This document shows positions 37,006 to 47,281 of a DNA stretch of 64,000 nucleotides, in pieces. The notes beneath the pieces were generated by a model, which was not told the origin of the DNA, did no database searches, and worked only from the letters and a program-made list of their open reading frames with translations. Every line of letters begins with the position of its first letter. Position 1 is the first letter of the stretch. The translations under genes and the position numbers were made by a program. The DNA is from Acephala macrosclerotiorum (lineage: Eukaryota; Ascomycota; Leotiomycetes; Helotiales; Mollisiaceae): positions 124,001 through 188,000 of the forward strand of contig MU119219.1 of the NCBI GenBank assembly GCA_014904845.1, given 5' to 3'.

Positions 37006-37806
37006 TGCTGATGTGGGACGTCAATGTGCGCAATAGCGCACAATTCTTCGAATTTGTCGAGGTTGATTATGAAGAAGTATTTAGTTGTAATGAAGGAAGC
37101 AGGTTCGCGATGTTGTGGAGTTGATGTTGAAGGTGTTGAAGGAAGGAAAGTGCACGCGAGAAATACCCGAGCGGGCCTCGCTTAATACAGCTAGCTTGCT
37201 TAAATAGATTGCTGGTGAATGCCACTAGAGGTTCATAGCCTGGGTTTGAATGGATGTCACTTTCATGTCTCATCTCTATGTTGTCAGGGCATTCCTTGGT
37301 TGTGAGGATGGAGCTTTTGCAAAGTGTTTTATTCCTTTAGAATACTGAGTGTTTATGCATATCGTGTCCGGCTGCAACATAACTTTCAAGTCAAGAAATC
37401 ACGGTAATATAGGTACCCAAGTACAATAGAAGAGGGTTTCATTATTCTACAGAGAGTGCATCATCGAAAGAGATTTCAAAGCCGTCTAGACATTCCTATT
37501 GAAGTCGTTAATCAGGAATTAATTTAGACGACAACCCGTTTTCTCCAACAACCAGCCAATACTCGAACACGTGGTGTGACAAGTTTCCCAGAAGAAGTGT
37601 CTACCGAAGTCCACCGCCCAGCGTGATAAAAAAATAATGCAGATAATGCATTATAATTAAGAGGGGATAATGTAATGTAATGTAATGTAATGTAATGTAA
37701 TGTAATGTAATGTAATGTAATGTAATGTAATAATATACTGCCACCACTTATATTTATGAGAAAGTGGAGGCTTCCAAGTCCTGGCCCCACCGAACCTTCT
37801 CTTTTC
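37006..37806. other. Intergenic with microsatellite
   Basis: No gene. The tail of the next 2EXR gene lies at its right border, and a pentanucleotide microsatellite is at 37671-37730. Confidence 0.5.
37671..37730. repeat. (TGTAA)12 microsatellite
   Basis: Twelve perfect tandem copies of TGTAA, 60 bases, about 75 bp beyond the stop codon of 2EXR copy 4. Confidence 0.97.
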
Positions 37807-38736
37807 CTATTTCAGAGCTCGCCATTGTGGTGGTCCATAGTTCTCGACAGTGATCTGAGGAATGCGACATTCTGGTGCTCGCTGTTGATAGCCCAAGTAC
37901 CAATCTCGTATTCTGTCACCTGCCCCTTTCAGTTCTGTCTTCTCCAATCCTTCTTGGCTCAACTTGACTCGAAGCGTCTTTAAGTTGTGAAACCATTCGA
38001 GCCCACCCCGGTTGTGCCCCGGCCTATAACCCCAGATATCTTCCATATGTTGTAGGCCACGTTTGAGATCTACATCCAAGATCTCGAGAGACTGTATCGT
38101 ATTTGTTCCCCCAGGAATACTTTCGTTAACGTATTCTATCCATGCATTGCACCAGGGAAGTTTGCGGGTCCAGGAAGGATCAGGATCAATCCACACTGTG
38201 TCCCGCGTGAAACTGATACACATTGGCCGTTTGCCGCCTTTCTTGTAGGGACGACTTCCATAAGTCTGCTCCAATAGTGGTGAACCCTCGCTTTGGTAGA
38301 GTATAACATAGTGACGTAGGGTCTCGGACCTACTTTCTTGGTTGATGTAGAGAGCTATTGGAAAGGGTCGTTGTAGATGATGCTTGTACCAATCCTCAAA
38401 GAATCTCTCAGTGTTATGCCCTATGTCCAACCACATATTCCGACCTTCGGGGAACGAAAGGCGCCAGATCCTGAGCCGAATCTCGATTGGAAGATTGGAA
38501 AAGCGTTCGAAGACGTCGAGCGGTTTCCCCATTTGAATGTATAAGGCTTGATCGGGGTCGGGTAGTTCATCTTCGAAGGTCGAGAGGGCTGTGAAAGAAA
38601 CATTCACCAGCTCTACCACAGTTGTTTCCGCAGGGCGTTCCATTGTATCTAGAATGAGCGACTTGCGGGTAGGAGGTGACTTGTCAACGTTGATCTCTGT
38701 TTCTTTGTCGCAGAATTCTGTTTCGGTGGTGTTCAT
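37807..38736 (-). CDS. 2EXR-domain protein, copy 4
   Basis: Single-exon protein of 309 aa starting at the ATG at 38736; the frame is open further up but only from a TTG. An acidic leader ends in the family motif FEDELPDPDQALYIQMGK, followed by the 2EXR core ERFSNLPIEIRLRIWRLSFP (about residues 76-100) and INQESRSETLRHYVILYQ. The middle part has RPMCISFTRDTVWIDPD. The end keeps GGLEWFHNLKTL and WYLGYQQRAPECRIPQI. All family blocks are in one frame, so it is intact. Function unknown. Gene order and strand agree with tandem duplication. Confidence 0.88.
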   Translation of the reverse strand: MNTTETEFCDKETEINVDKSPPTRKSLILDTMERPAETTVVELVNVSFTALSTFEDELPDPDQALYIQMGKPLDVFERFSNLPIEIRLRIWRLSFPEGRNMWLDIGHNTERFFEDWYKHHLQRPFPIALYINQESRSETLRHYVILYQSEGSPLLEQTYGSRPYKKGGKRPMCISFTRDTVWIDPDPSWTRKLPWCNAWIEYVNESIPGGTNTIQSLEILDVDLKRGLQHMEDIWGYRPGHNRGGLEWFHNLKTLRVKLSQEGLEKTELKGAGDRIRDWYLGYQQRAPECRIPQITVENYGPPQWRALK

Positions 38737-39363
38737 CGTTGCTTCTTGCGCGCGCAAGGATCCCAAAGCTTCTCAAAAACAGGCGCGTGAGGGTGTCAAG
38801 ATTGGCGAGGCGAAGAACGAGTTCTGATCTAGAAATTGTTTGTGTACGTGGGAAGAAGCGTGCTTGGTGGAGGGTGACTTTTGCTTCGCTAAGCGAGAAT
38901 AGCCATATTATGTGATTGCTTTCGCTCCGATATTGAACGTCCCTCCTGTGCACTCCTGCTTTGATTTCTCGAGTATCATACGCTTGGATGAATACTCCGC
39001 AATGTGTATGTTGGCGGAGGTGAGAGAGGATCCTTTGAAGTTTTCTCGGTGTACGGAATTATTTTTCAGTGTCATATCAGATGTGCTATACCCGAAGCCG
39101 AAGCCAAGCTTGAAAATATCACAGTTAACCTCAATCTCAATTGATTTACAATGACTTTTATTATTTATTATTACTGCACATTGGAAGTGACCGCTTTGAT
39201 ACTTTGTCAATCCTAACCAGAACAGACTCCTAAAGAGCAAGACCACCCAAGAAACTCGCTCTGCAGCCTCCATCACATCTCAAGACTAGAATTCTCGGCA
39301 CCCATCCGATATCTAAAGCGTAAGGGAGAGGAGCGTCTCAAGACCTTATGACCGTGCTACTTC
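38737..39363. other. Intergenic
   Basis: Promoter of 2EXR copy 4 and 3' side of copy 5; no other gene seen. Confidence 0.5.
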
Positions 39364-40257
39364 TCATTGCAAGGCCCAGAAGTCTGGACTTGGAATATAC
39401 GTCGGCTGGATGATGGTCTCGGGAATATGGCACTCGGGTACTCTTCCTTGATATTGTTGGAACCAATCCTCCACTCGTTGTTTGCATTCATTTTGGTGTT
39501 GGGGACACACTGGTGCCGAGAGAGTGATTTTCTTCAGTCCATGAAACCATTCCAGGCCACTTCTTCCATTGCTTGCCTTATTCCCCCAAATACTGCCGAA
39601 GTCGAGAGTCTCGCGCAATCTTATCTCGAAGACCTGTAAACAACGGATTGAGGCTAGTCCTCCTGGCAATTTCCCATCGAGATGCTCCAGCCATTGATTA
39701 TTCCATCCTTTTTCCTCGACATCGCCAAGGGGATATTTGATCCACAGGGACTCGTGGCTTGGATCAATACAGAATGGCATATCGTGAACTTGTGGCTGAT
39801 CTTGCTTGAACCCTTGTATATCGCATTGAAAGACAACCCCGTAATGACGTAGAGTATCAGTTCTACTCTCTTGGCTTATACAAAGCGTGATTGGTAAATT
39901 CAAGGACCGTTTGATCTGGTTTCGGTGGGACTCGAGCATTCGGCTGCCGATAGGGAATGGATGATCTTCAGGCACACCGTAGAATTGCTTGAAGGTATCG
40001 ACCGTAATTCCATAACCTGTATCCCAACAAACATGTCGAGCTCGAGGGAACATCAGGCACCAGATTCGTACTCGAAGTTCCGCGGGCAGTTTAGGAAACA
40101 AGCAGAACTTATCCAAATCCTTTCCGAGCTGAATATACAGTTGCTTATGAGGGTCGGGAAGTTCGTCTTTAAAGACCGACAGATTCTCGTACTTTGGACC
40201 TGTCGCAGAAGCCGGAGCTGGTACCAATTCTCGGGGTAGCTTTTGAGTGTCGGCCAT
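39364..40257 (-). CDS. 2EXR-domain protein, copy 5
   Basis: Single-exon protein of 297 aa from the ATG at 40257. The leader FKDELPDPHKQLYIQLGK is followed by the 2EXR core CLFPKLPAELRVRIWCLMFP (about residues 52-71), the block PRARHVCWDTGYG, then ISQESRTDTLRHYGVVFQ. The middle HDMPFCIDPSHESLWIKY and the end RSGLEWFHGLKKITL plus WFQQYQGRVPECHIPETI are intact. This is the closest of the intact copies to broken copy 3 in leader and core. Function unknown. Confidence 0.88.
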   Translation of the reverse strand: MADTQKLPRELVPAPASATGPKYENLSVFKDELPDPHKQLYIQLGKDLDKFCLFPKLPAELRVRIWCLMFPRARHVCWDTGYGITVDTFKQFYGVPEDHPFPIGSRMLESHRNQIKRSLNLPITLCISQESRTDTLRHYGVVFQCDIQGFKQDQPQVHDMPFCIDPSHESLWIKYPLGDVEEKGWNNQWLEHLDGKLPGGLASIRCLQVFEIRLRETLDFGSIWGNKASNGRSGLEWFHGLKKITLSAPVCPQHQNECKQRVEDWFQQYQGRVPECHIPETIIQPTYIPSPDFWALQ

Positions 40258-40751
40258 TGTTATGATGAGGAGGTGTAGGAATTTCCGCAAGAGTGTTGCC
40301 GGGATTGATAAGGGTCGAAGATGATTCGGAGGGGTATGATGACAAGGAAGCTTGGATTTATGATAGAATCTCTTTCTTCGTGTTCCTCAGGCTCTGTAGA
40401 CAGTGGCGCTCGAGTTCGTTGTTGGTAGACGGAGGAAGATCGATATCGAGTTAGCTTCGCGGAGGTTGACGTTGATGGATCCTCCAAGCCTCTGCGGCAA
40501 GATCTGCGTGCGGTGGATGTTGACGAGTGTTTGCGATGCCTCCAAGATGACCGCGAAGAAAATGTCGAGATGTTGGAAGAGGAGGACGAAAGAAGATTGA
40601 GAGTGCCGGGGGGTGGAGTTATGAACGATCTCGCTTGGCAGCCTAGCGCGTTGTAGGAGCTTCGTACGCTGTAAATCTAGCGGTCGCGCCCTGGAACACC
40701 GGAGAATTGGGCCTGCAGACGCCGTGCTTGCTCGTAGAAATCATGATTGCC
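40258..40751. other. Intergenic
   Basis: Promoter side of 2EXR copy 5; no gene seen. Confidence 0.5.
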
Positions 40752-40753
40752 TA

Positions 40754-41177
40754 CGAAGGTTCTGGCATAAAGTGATGAGACTATAGGGTATTTTGCTCCA
40801 AATTAGTGTTTTTAGGGTAATAGTATCAATATAAAAGCGCTGTAAGTAGTATATTTAGCGATTCTATACTCTGTACTTGCAAAGTACCAATACTATTGGC
40901 GCTACTTGAGCTTAAATAGCCATTTTAGGACTTAGTACTTAAAAGGCTACTATTCTAGAGCATTAAGAGGCTTAAATACTTTTAAATAATAAGTATCACA
41001 TCCCTAGGATCTACTAAAACCTTGTAAATAAGCTTTTAGAGAATAAAGCCTAGAAATATAGCACTTTTCAACGCATTTCAAGGCCTTTCGGCGTAAGGCT
41101 ATCGCTAAAATTGTGTCACTTAATGGATGGAGGGTCCGAATGCTTTGTAGTCTCATCACTTTACGCCGGAATCTTCG
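40754..41177. mobile_element. MITE-like element 1 (TA-flanked)
   Basis: About 424 bp between TA dinucleotides (40752-40753 and 41178-41179). The ends are inverted repeats of about 39 bp sharing TAAAGTGATGAGACTA; most mismatches are C/T or G/A, as RIP would give. The inside is A+T-rich without coding capacity. It lies just beyond 2EXR pseudogene copy 6. Confidence 0.8.
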
Positions 41178-41529
41178 TACCTAGGCAAATAACTCAATTT
41201 ACGAGCACATACTACAAAGGAAGGAGAGCCGAATTCAAGTTCAATAGGAAGCGCTTTTTTATTGATTCTACAATCTAATATTGACTACTTTTCACAAGAG
41301 AAATCTCTACGTACTGTACTGTTGAAAATTCCGGCCCTGTTGAAGTTCTTCGTCTGCTAGAATGAAGGCATGGTGAGGACAACGATAGCCTCGTAATGTC
41401 GGAAAGGCTGTCCGCGAGTTCTTGACACCTTTTCAAACGCTCCCTACATGAAGTGGACTTCGCTATGATTATACCCTCAGACCCTCTACTCCTTATCCCA
41501 GAACTCCATAACGAGGCGCTTTCTTGTTG

Positions 41530-42334
41530 CCTCTAAAAATGACCTCCGGAATACGGCAAGTCGGCTCGCGTGCTTGATACTTCTGATACTAGTCTTTAAC
41601 AGAATTCTGGATGACCTCGGGATCAGCATCAGTCGGACAGCAGGAAGTCAGTATGAGCTTTTCCAAACCGTGGAACAACTCAAGGCCACTCCTTTGGCAA
41701 TCGCCATTGCCCACACGCCCTAACCAGATATCCGAAAGTCCCTGATGTGTTACCATGCATAGTGGAACAACTCAAGTGTACGAGTGTACGAACTGACGAG
41801 GTCCCCCCCCCCCCCTTTACTCTTTTTGTCGATCAGATCTAACCATTCGTCAATCCATGTCATGCCGTAAATATCCTGCATCTCCAGACTTTTGGTTTCC
41901 AGCCACAATGACTCCAACCAAAAGGGCCTATCAAACGTTTTTACCGTGTTCCGAAGTCTTGGTATATTTCCAGCGAAGAGAACCGTATAGTGACACAAGG
42001 TTTATTCACTCCTACTTTCTTGATTGACATGTAGACCGATAGGGAGAGGATGCTCGAGACATTCTTGAAGCTCGGGATGGAGTCCAATGATGCCAAAGGG
42101 ATACCCATATGCTGTATCCAAGCTCACATGCTTGGCTTCTGGGAACGAGAAGCGCCGGATTTTGAGCCGAAGTTCGATTGGAAGTTTGGGAAAGAGTTGA
42201 AAGTTGTCGTAAGTCTTGTAGGTATCGCCTGGCGTAGGACAAGCTTGCTTTATAGGAGTAGAATATTTATTGAAGGCGGTCGAGGAGTCGCTTTGTGCTT
42301 CGATGGTTTCGTCGAGGTCGACAGTTTTGCCCAT
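41530..42334 (-). pseudogene. 2EXR-domain protein, copy 6 (decayed)
   Basis: From the ATG at 42334 the frame reads MGKTVDLDET and the 2EXR core FQLFPKLPIELRLKIRRFSF, PEAKHVSLDTAYG and VNQESRSE, then stops. The next family block (CHYTVLFAGNIPRLRN) is in another frame at 41750-41998. That frame meets a run of thirteen C (41803-41815) and ends. The C-terminal blocks SGLELFHGLEKLIL and YQKYQAREPTCRIPEV are readable near 41540-41700 with a TAG between. The ELPDP leader is absent. Confidence 0.82.
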
Positions 42335-43619
42335 CACCTCCCGCAGCGAAATCTCTGGCTGCTGCCTTGCATCAGAGATTGGAATGGAGGAGGCGATGGC
42401 ATTGTTCGTTCTGATAACTTCGTCGATAGATCTGTCTATTCTTGCAAAATTGTTCAGGATTTGCGCCTGCGATTACAGGGAATTCGTAGTCGCGACTTTG
42501 CGGTCGGAGTCGGCAGGTAGTTACGTTGGGTACTTCGAAAGCGGTTGAAAGCAATTCGTATCAAGAAGCAGCGTGTTGGCTTCTTGTTGATGTGGAAGTG
42601 ATTCGAAAATGATGCGGAAGGCGGGAATGTCGCGAGAGATTTGCGGATGCTCGTGGTTGGTACTTGCTTGATGTTCGAGCTTTGTGTTTTCCGGTATGGG
42701 ATCCCAAGTTGTTTCTCGTCAACGCAGCGTGTAAGTTTCGCGTTTGGTAGAGGCGACTGAGGCTGGTGTGGAAGGTGCGAGAAGACGGAGATTCGCTGAG
42801 GGGTAATTGTTTGTATTACCATTCGCGCGTTCAAGCGCGTCACCTCGTGGTGATTGGTGATGGCAACTTGAAGCGCGTGGATGTCTTGGTGGGAGGGGTT
42901 TCAAGGATGATGTGGAGAGCGGTTATTACAGGAGACTTGTCTCGTCTCGTCTTGTCTTTCATTTATAGGCCGTGTCTGCCGTTAGGCAATAGGTCTGTGG
43001 TAGCTTGACCACCCTCCCCTTCTATCCCCGGCGGTTACTTTTACTCACTCTATCCGCCTCCCCCGGAGGGTACTACTACTGGGTGCTTTCATTTGTCCTG
43101 GCGGTTCCGTCCGATTTGGGCACCGCGGTCCTGCCACTTCTATCCTAGCTATCTATCTAGCTGGGGTAATCCGTCTTCTAACCGTTTTACCGGATGAAGC
43201 TGTGTCGCACTCCGTTGCTCCTGCCATGAGCTAGGCTCCTCCCACCTTGCTTGCCGGACCGTGTTATTGCAGGAGACAAGACGTTGAATAAAAGCGGGCC
43301 AAATAGCCGAGGACCGCAGAGCAAGGGTGAATAGGAGGTAGAAAAACGAGACAGTAGCAATAAAGGTGAAGATACCGTGGGACTACTTGTTCAATCTCAC
43401 AGGTGAATAAATCAAAATCTTTCACGCATGATATCAAGGGAATTTGGCGACTTTGTTCATTGCTTTTCCGCTTCTACAAGCTCCGGTATCCACCACCTTT
43501 GGCTCTGCCAGTTCAATACGACAGAAGGACCGACCGAGATCCTACCATCACCGCTTCTTGTGGCATGAAAAGGTCCAGGAAGAAGACTGGTAGTTGCGTC
43601 CAAGATATCATTATCTTTC
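42335..43619. other. Intergenic with unexplained block
   Basis: No gene seen. A pyrimidine-rich, G+C-richer block at about 42990-43262 differs from its surroundings. It is flanked by similar strings (gttattacaggagac at about 42922 and gttattgcaggagac at about 43264) and may be an inserted repeat. Confidence 0.4.
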
Positions 43620-44519
43620 CTACATTATGGAGTCGTCATTCGGTCTTTCCTCCTCCAATCTATCGACAATAATCTCTGAGATACGGCACCCAGGCTCTCT
43701 TTCTTGGTACTTTATGTACCAGTCCTTGATCACCTGCCCGAATGACTTTAGCTTAGCGCCATCGTAGGCAGCGCATCCGCAAATACTCAGTTGGAGTTTG
43801 TGCAAGTTGTCAAACCATTCAAGACCCGTTCTCTGATTTGACTCTTCGCGCCAAATGTGGAATTGCTGAAAAGTAGGTTCTAATTCACCCTCCGGACAGA
43901 AGTTCACAATCTCCAGCGCACGAATGGACTTTGACCCCTCCGGGAGCATACTGTGAAGGTATCTCAGCCATCGATTCATGTATCCCGCCCGATCCCAGCA
44001 ATACCGAAGTCTTAGGGAGTCTCGAACCGGGTCGAAGCAGAAGGGCCGCTCGGGGAAATCGTGGTACTCTATTGGCCCCCACCGCATGAAGTCTCTCATA
44101 TAAAGGATGGTGTACCGGCGTAATGTTTCCACACGGCTTTCTCTGTTTATTCGTAAGGTGATGGGCAATTGAGGACCCCAGGAATTGTACCAGCGGATGA
44201 ACTCGTCAGGTAATGCTCCAAAGCCTGTGTCGAGGCTTACATGTCGAGGCCTTGGGAACGCGAAACGCCATATTTGAAGGCGGATCTCAACTGGTAGTTC
44301 AGGAAAGAGGTCGAACTTTTCATGATGGAAAAATAATTCTCGGCCAAAATCAGGAAGCGCTTCGGTGAGCATCTCCAAATAAGTTCGTTCTTCGTCCGCA
44401 TGATGGATATACAGTTCCCGCTCAGCATCAGGAAGCTCTTTAGTGAATATTTCCAAGGTGTTTGGTCCTTGAAGAGGCTCGTTGTTCGTCGTTGTCGAAG
44501 GCTCCAGAGATGTGTCCAT
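43620..44519 (-). CDS. 2EXR-domain protein, copy 7
   Basis: Single-exon protein of 299 aa from the ATG at 44519. The leader is duplicated: LEIFTKELPDAERELYIHH (residues 22-40) and LEMLTEALPDFGRELFFHH (residues 48-66). The 2EXR core FDLFPELPVEIRLQIWRFAF comes at 69-88, then PRPRHVSLDTGFG and INRESRVETLRRYTILYM. The middle ERPFCFDPVRDSLRL and the end TGLEWFDNLHKLQL plus WYIKYQEREPGCRISEI complete the family pattern. All blocks are in one frame. Function unknown. Confidence 0.88.
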   Translation of the reverse strand: MDTSLEPSTTTNNEPLQGPNTLEIFTKELPDAERELYIHHADEERTYLEMLTEALPDFGRELFFHHEKFDLFPELPVEIRLQIWRFAFPRPRHVSLDTGFGALPDEFIRWYNSWGPQLPITLRINRESRVETLRRYTILYMRDFMRWGPIEYHDFPERPFCFDPVRDSLRLRYCWDRAGYMNRWLRYLHSMLPEGSKSIRALEIVNFCPEGELEPTFQQFHIWREESNQRTGLEWFDNLHKLQLSICGCAAYDGAKLKSFGQVIKDWYIKYQEREPGCRISEIIVDRLEEERPNDDSIM

Positions 44520-45342
44520 TGCACCGTGGATCGTAGGAGACGTGTACGCTGCACAAGCTCAAAGCACAAGACCCAAAAGCTTTTGTGGTAGTGAACAGCA
44601 AGTGCTATCTGAGGCGCATTAGTCGAGGAGCTGAGTTCGAAGTGGGGACAGGATACCTTTGAAGTGATGGTACTGCGTTCAGTCTAGTTTTCATTCCGTT
44701 CCGCTGCGCAGGTCGATGCGTTTGCGCTTGATATGCGACAGAATTAGCAGGAAAATATGGACGAAGAAGAATGTGTCGTATGCGAGGTGAGCGAGATGGC
44801 GTTCGTGGGGTAGTGGTTTGATGGAACTAAGCTTTTGATTTACGGGTTTAAGGAAAGCTAGACGGGAAGTGATAGCGCAGAAGGACTGTTTCCTGACCGG
44901 AATCTCGAACCTCCCAACCATCAAATTCACATGATCTCGCGCCGCCTTTGGCTCAGGCCCGGCCCAGCTTCGGCTCATGCCTGCTCAGGTTTGCTCACCC
45001 ATCTTACTAGACATCGTCAACTTTTAACGAGGGGACCGAAATGGCCCCCTTTCCTAGCCAGGGATCCCAAATCTGTTCCCACTACACTTTCACAACCTGT
45101 GCCAGCCAGGAACTCATTCCCACACAGTTATCCCCGTCTGCCTGTCTTCATGCAAAATGCCCATCTTCTCACACATCTTCTCACCCATCCTCACCCATCC
45201 TCCCTCCCATCTTCTCACCCATCTTCTCACCCTCTTCTCATCCTCTTCTCACCTCTCCCTCTAGCAAGACCTTCTTTTCTCGTTTCCACTCCAGATATCC
45301 ACATCCGCGCCTGCACGCCATAAGCACCGAGCGGGCAAAAGG
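44520..45342. other. Intergenic with low-complexity stretch
   Basis: Promoter of 2EXR copy 7 at left. At about 45165-45265 there is an imperfect tandem repeat of the type CTTCTCACCCAT. No gene seen. Confidence 0.5.
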
Positions 45343-46362
45343 ATGTTAGAGAGGACTAGATCCAGACGAGCAGATAGAGGCAGCCCTAAGGGATGGGCTC
45401 TCTGAGGACAAGTCTAGGATCGATAGCAATCCCGTTCACAAAAAACTTAATGAAAAAACTAGTCAACCACGGTACGACGCAATGTGGGATTTTTGGGAAG
45501 AGTAAGTTGCCAACATCACAAAGTGAAGTCCAGAATAGCAAGCACTAACACATCTTAGGTATGAAAGGATATATCCAGGATCGGACTTACGCAATATGGA
45601 AGACATGAAGCATATCACTGAAGCTGTCGGGCGCTCAACCCCCGGCAGACTGGATAAAGAGACGAGAAAAGCAACTGTCAAAACGGTACGGAATAAGATG
45701 CGAAAACTCATGTCGATATGGCAGCGCAAGACAAACCTCACCATTCCTGCAGAAGTCCATGACTCAGTGGCTCCTGTAAGTGTGCCTACGGGCCAGCCCA
45801 CGCTGAAGTATTAACCTTGATATGCTTACTAACGAGGAGAAAGTATATCAAAGACGTGCTTAGATACACGATTCCCCTGTCGATAGAAGAAAAGGCACCC
45901 ACATTTTTAACCATCGAGAACTACGTCGACATGGAGGAGCTATTTTGGCAGCATGACTACCATAATTACATCCATGAAGGGTCGTGTAGATCTGAGTGCC
46001 TTATTGAAGATGCATTGTTATATTTCTGCAAGGTTACAGGAAATATGCAAGGCGAAGTATAAGGTGAGATATCAAAGTCTGAGGTGGAATGGAACGACGT
46101 TTTCGGTACTGACCATCTCTAATAGGATCTTGTCTGCGTGGTTTCATAGAAAGATGGAGAGCCAGAGATTAAGATAAGTTTCAAAAGAGAATTTACCAAA
46201 GGAATGCAAGACACCCCGAAAAAGTAAGCCAAGAGTATTTATTCCGAAGCTCAGGCGGATTGCTAACAGCCCACATACAGACCAAAACATCCCCTCTATG
46301 AGAGGTTAAAGCCCGCTCCTCCTCTTTCTGCGCAAAGTGTAGATGGGCAAATGGTGCTCTAA
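45343..46362 (+). pseudogene. DUF3435-type tyrosine recombinase, decayed
   Basis: Plus-strand exons with a clear intron at the start (donor after MWDFWEE; next exon YERIYPGSDLRNMEDMKH). Family strings follow: RKATVKTVRNKMRKLM, SIEEKAPTFLTIENYVDMEE, then DYHNYIHEG. There the frame shifts by one and continues RVDLSALLKMHCYISARLQE, which holds the conserved Arg of tyrosine recombinases (SARxxE). Later pieces read EPEIKISFKREFTKGMQDTP and KHPLYERLKPAPP. There is an in-frame TAG and no C-terminal catalytic half with the nucleophile Tyr. DUF3435 (FluG-type) proteins include recombinases of Crypton-like elements and the captains of Starship elements. Which type this was cannot be told from the remains. 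Confidence 0.7.
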
Positions 46363-46761
46363 GCAAAAGAGGCCCAACTGTAGGTCAGTTCGTCTTAGCC
46401 AGTGAGCTAGACTCATCCGAAGTAATCCGTAGTTCGTAAATCAATCTATTAATTAATAGAATAGAAGTGAGTAAAAGGATGCTTCATTGTTATTGTATTG
46501 TTGTTGTAAGCTAGGATCACAAAATGCCAGATCTCTTATATCCATAACCAGATTACGTGCAGCGGCACTAGTCTAAATGCGGATTAACAATACTAAGCTC
46601 TGCTACAATAATTCGAATAAAAAAAGTTGATTAATGTTTATTGCGATAGTACAAGTATATTTTGTGCAAAAATGTAAATACATCTTAAGTACAATATACT
46701 CGTTTGTTTAAAGCGAGGCTTTTATCTCCCACTGTTCACCTTTGGTGCGCTATTTATTCAA
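46363..46761. other. A+T-rich intergenic
   Basis: No gene; A+T-rich flank of the recombinase relic. Confidence 0.45.
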
Positions 46762-47037
46762 ATGCCTACCTCCACTACCTCTACTACCATCGGACCCATC
46801 TCGGAAAACCGCCTTCTCATAATAAATGGTGGAATCCTATCGATCATCGAAGGACTCGCAATTACCAGTTTGGGCATCTTTATTCTTCTGGAAAGTATAG
46901 TCGCCGGAACCTTCACAGGATTCAAACTTGTTTCCCAAGGCACTTTCAATATCCTAAAAGGACTTTTTACGACCCTTGCTGGCTTCATTATTAATATTGG
47001 GCTATTGTTTACTATCCCTTATAACCTCTTCTTTTAG
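46762..47037 (+). CDS. Small hydrophobic membrane protein, unrecognised
   Basis: Single-exon frame of 91 aa from an ATG. I do not recognise the family. After a Thr/Ser-rich start (MPTSTTSTTIG) the chain is hydrophobic to the end with two or three membrane segments (GILSIIEGLAITSLGIFILL; the TFNILKG to LLFTIP part). Glycines repeat every few residues, as in packed helices. No signal peptide is evident. The same frame continues past the TAG for about 35 codons with a basic end, so a longer or spliced version is possible. It lies between the recombinase relic and a cysteine-containing small protein on the same strand. It could also be chance, although the composition is not random. Confidence 0.4.
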   Translation: MPTSTTSTTIGPISENRLLIINGGILSIIEGLAITSLGIFILLESIVAGTFTGFKLVSQGTFNILKGLFTTLAGFIINIGLLFTIPYNLFF

Positions 47038-47281
47038 ATCATCGCCCTTCCCTTCATAATTTTGCACCAACAGTCCAGCTCATCTACAGTTCAAATACCC
47101 GAAGGCCTGAGAAGACGCCAAAGTTCATCAGCCAAGAATTAACATAGAAGAGGCCTCTACTCCATCACCTGCCTGCCAGCTGCTTCCTCTACACTCGGCG
47201 CATCTAAAAGGTGAGGGTAATTTTTTGATTCTGTGGAACTTTGCTAATCCAATTTGTTACAAGGACACTAAGCAATACGCT

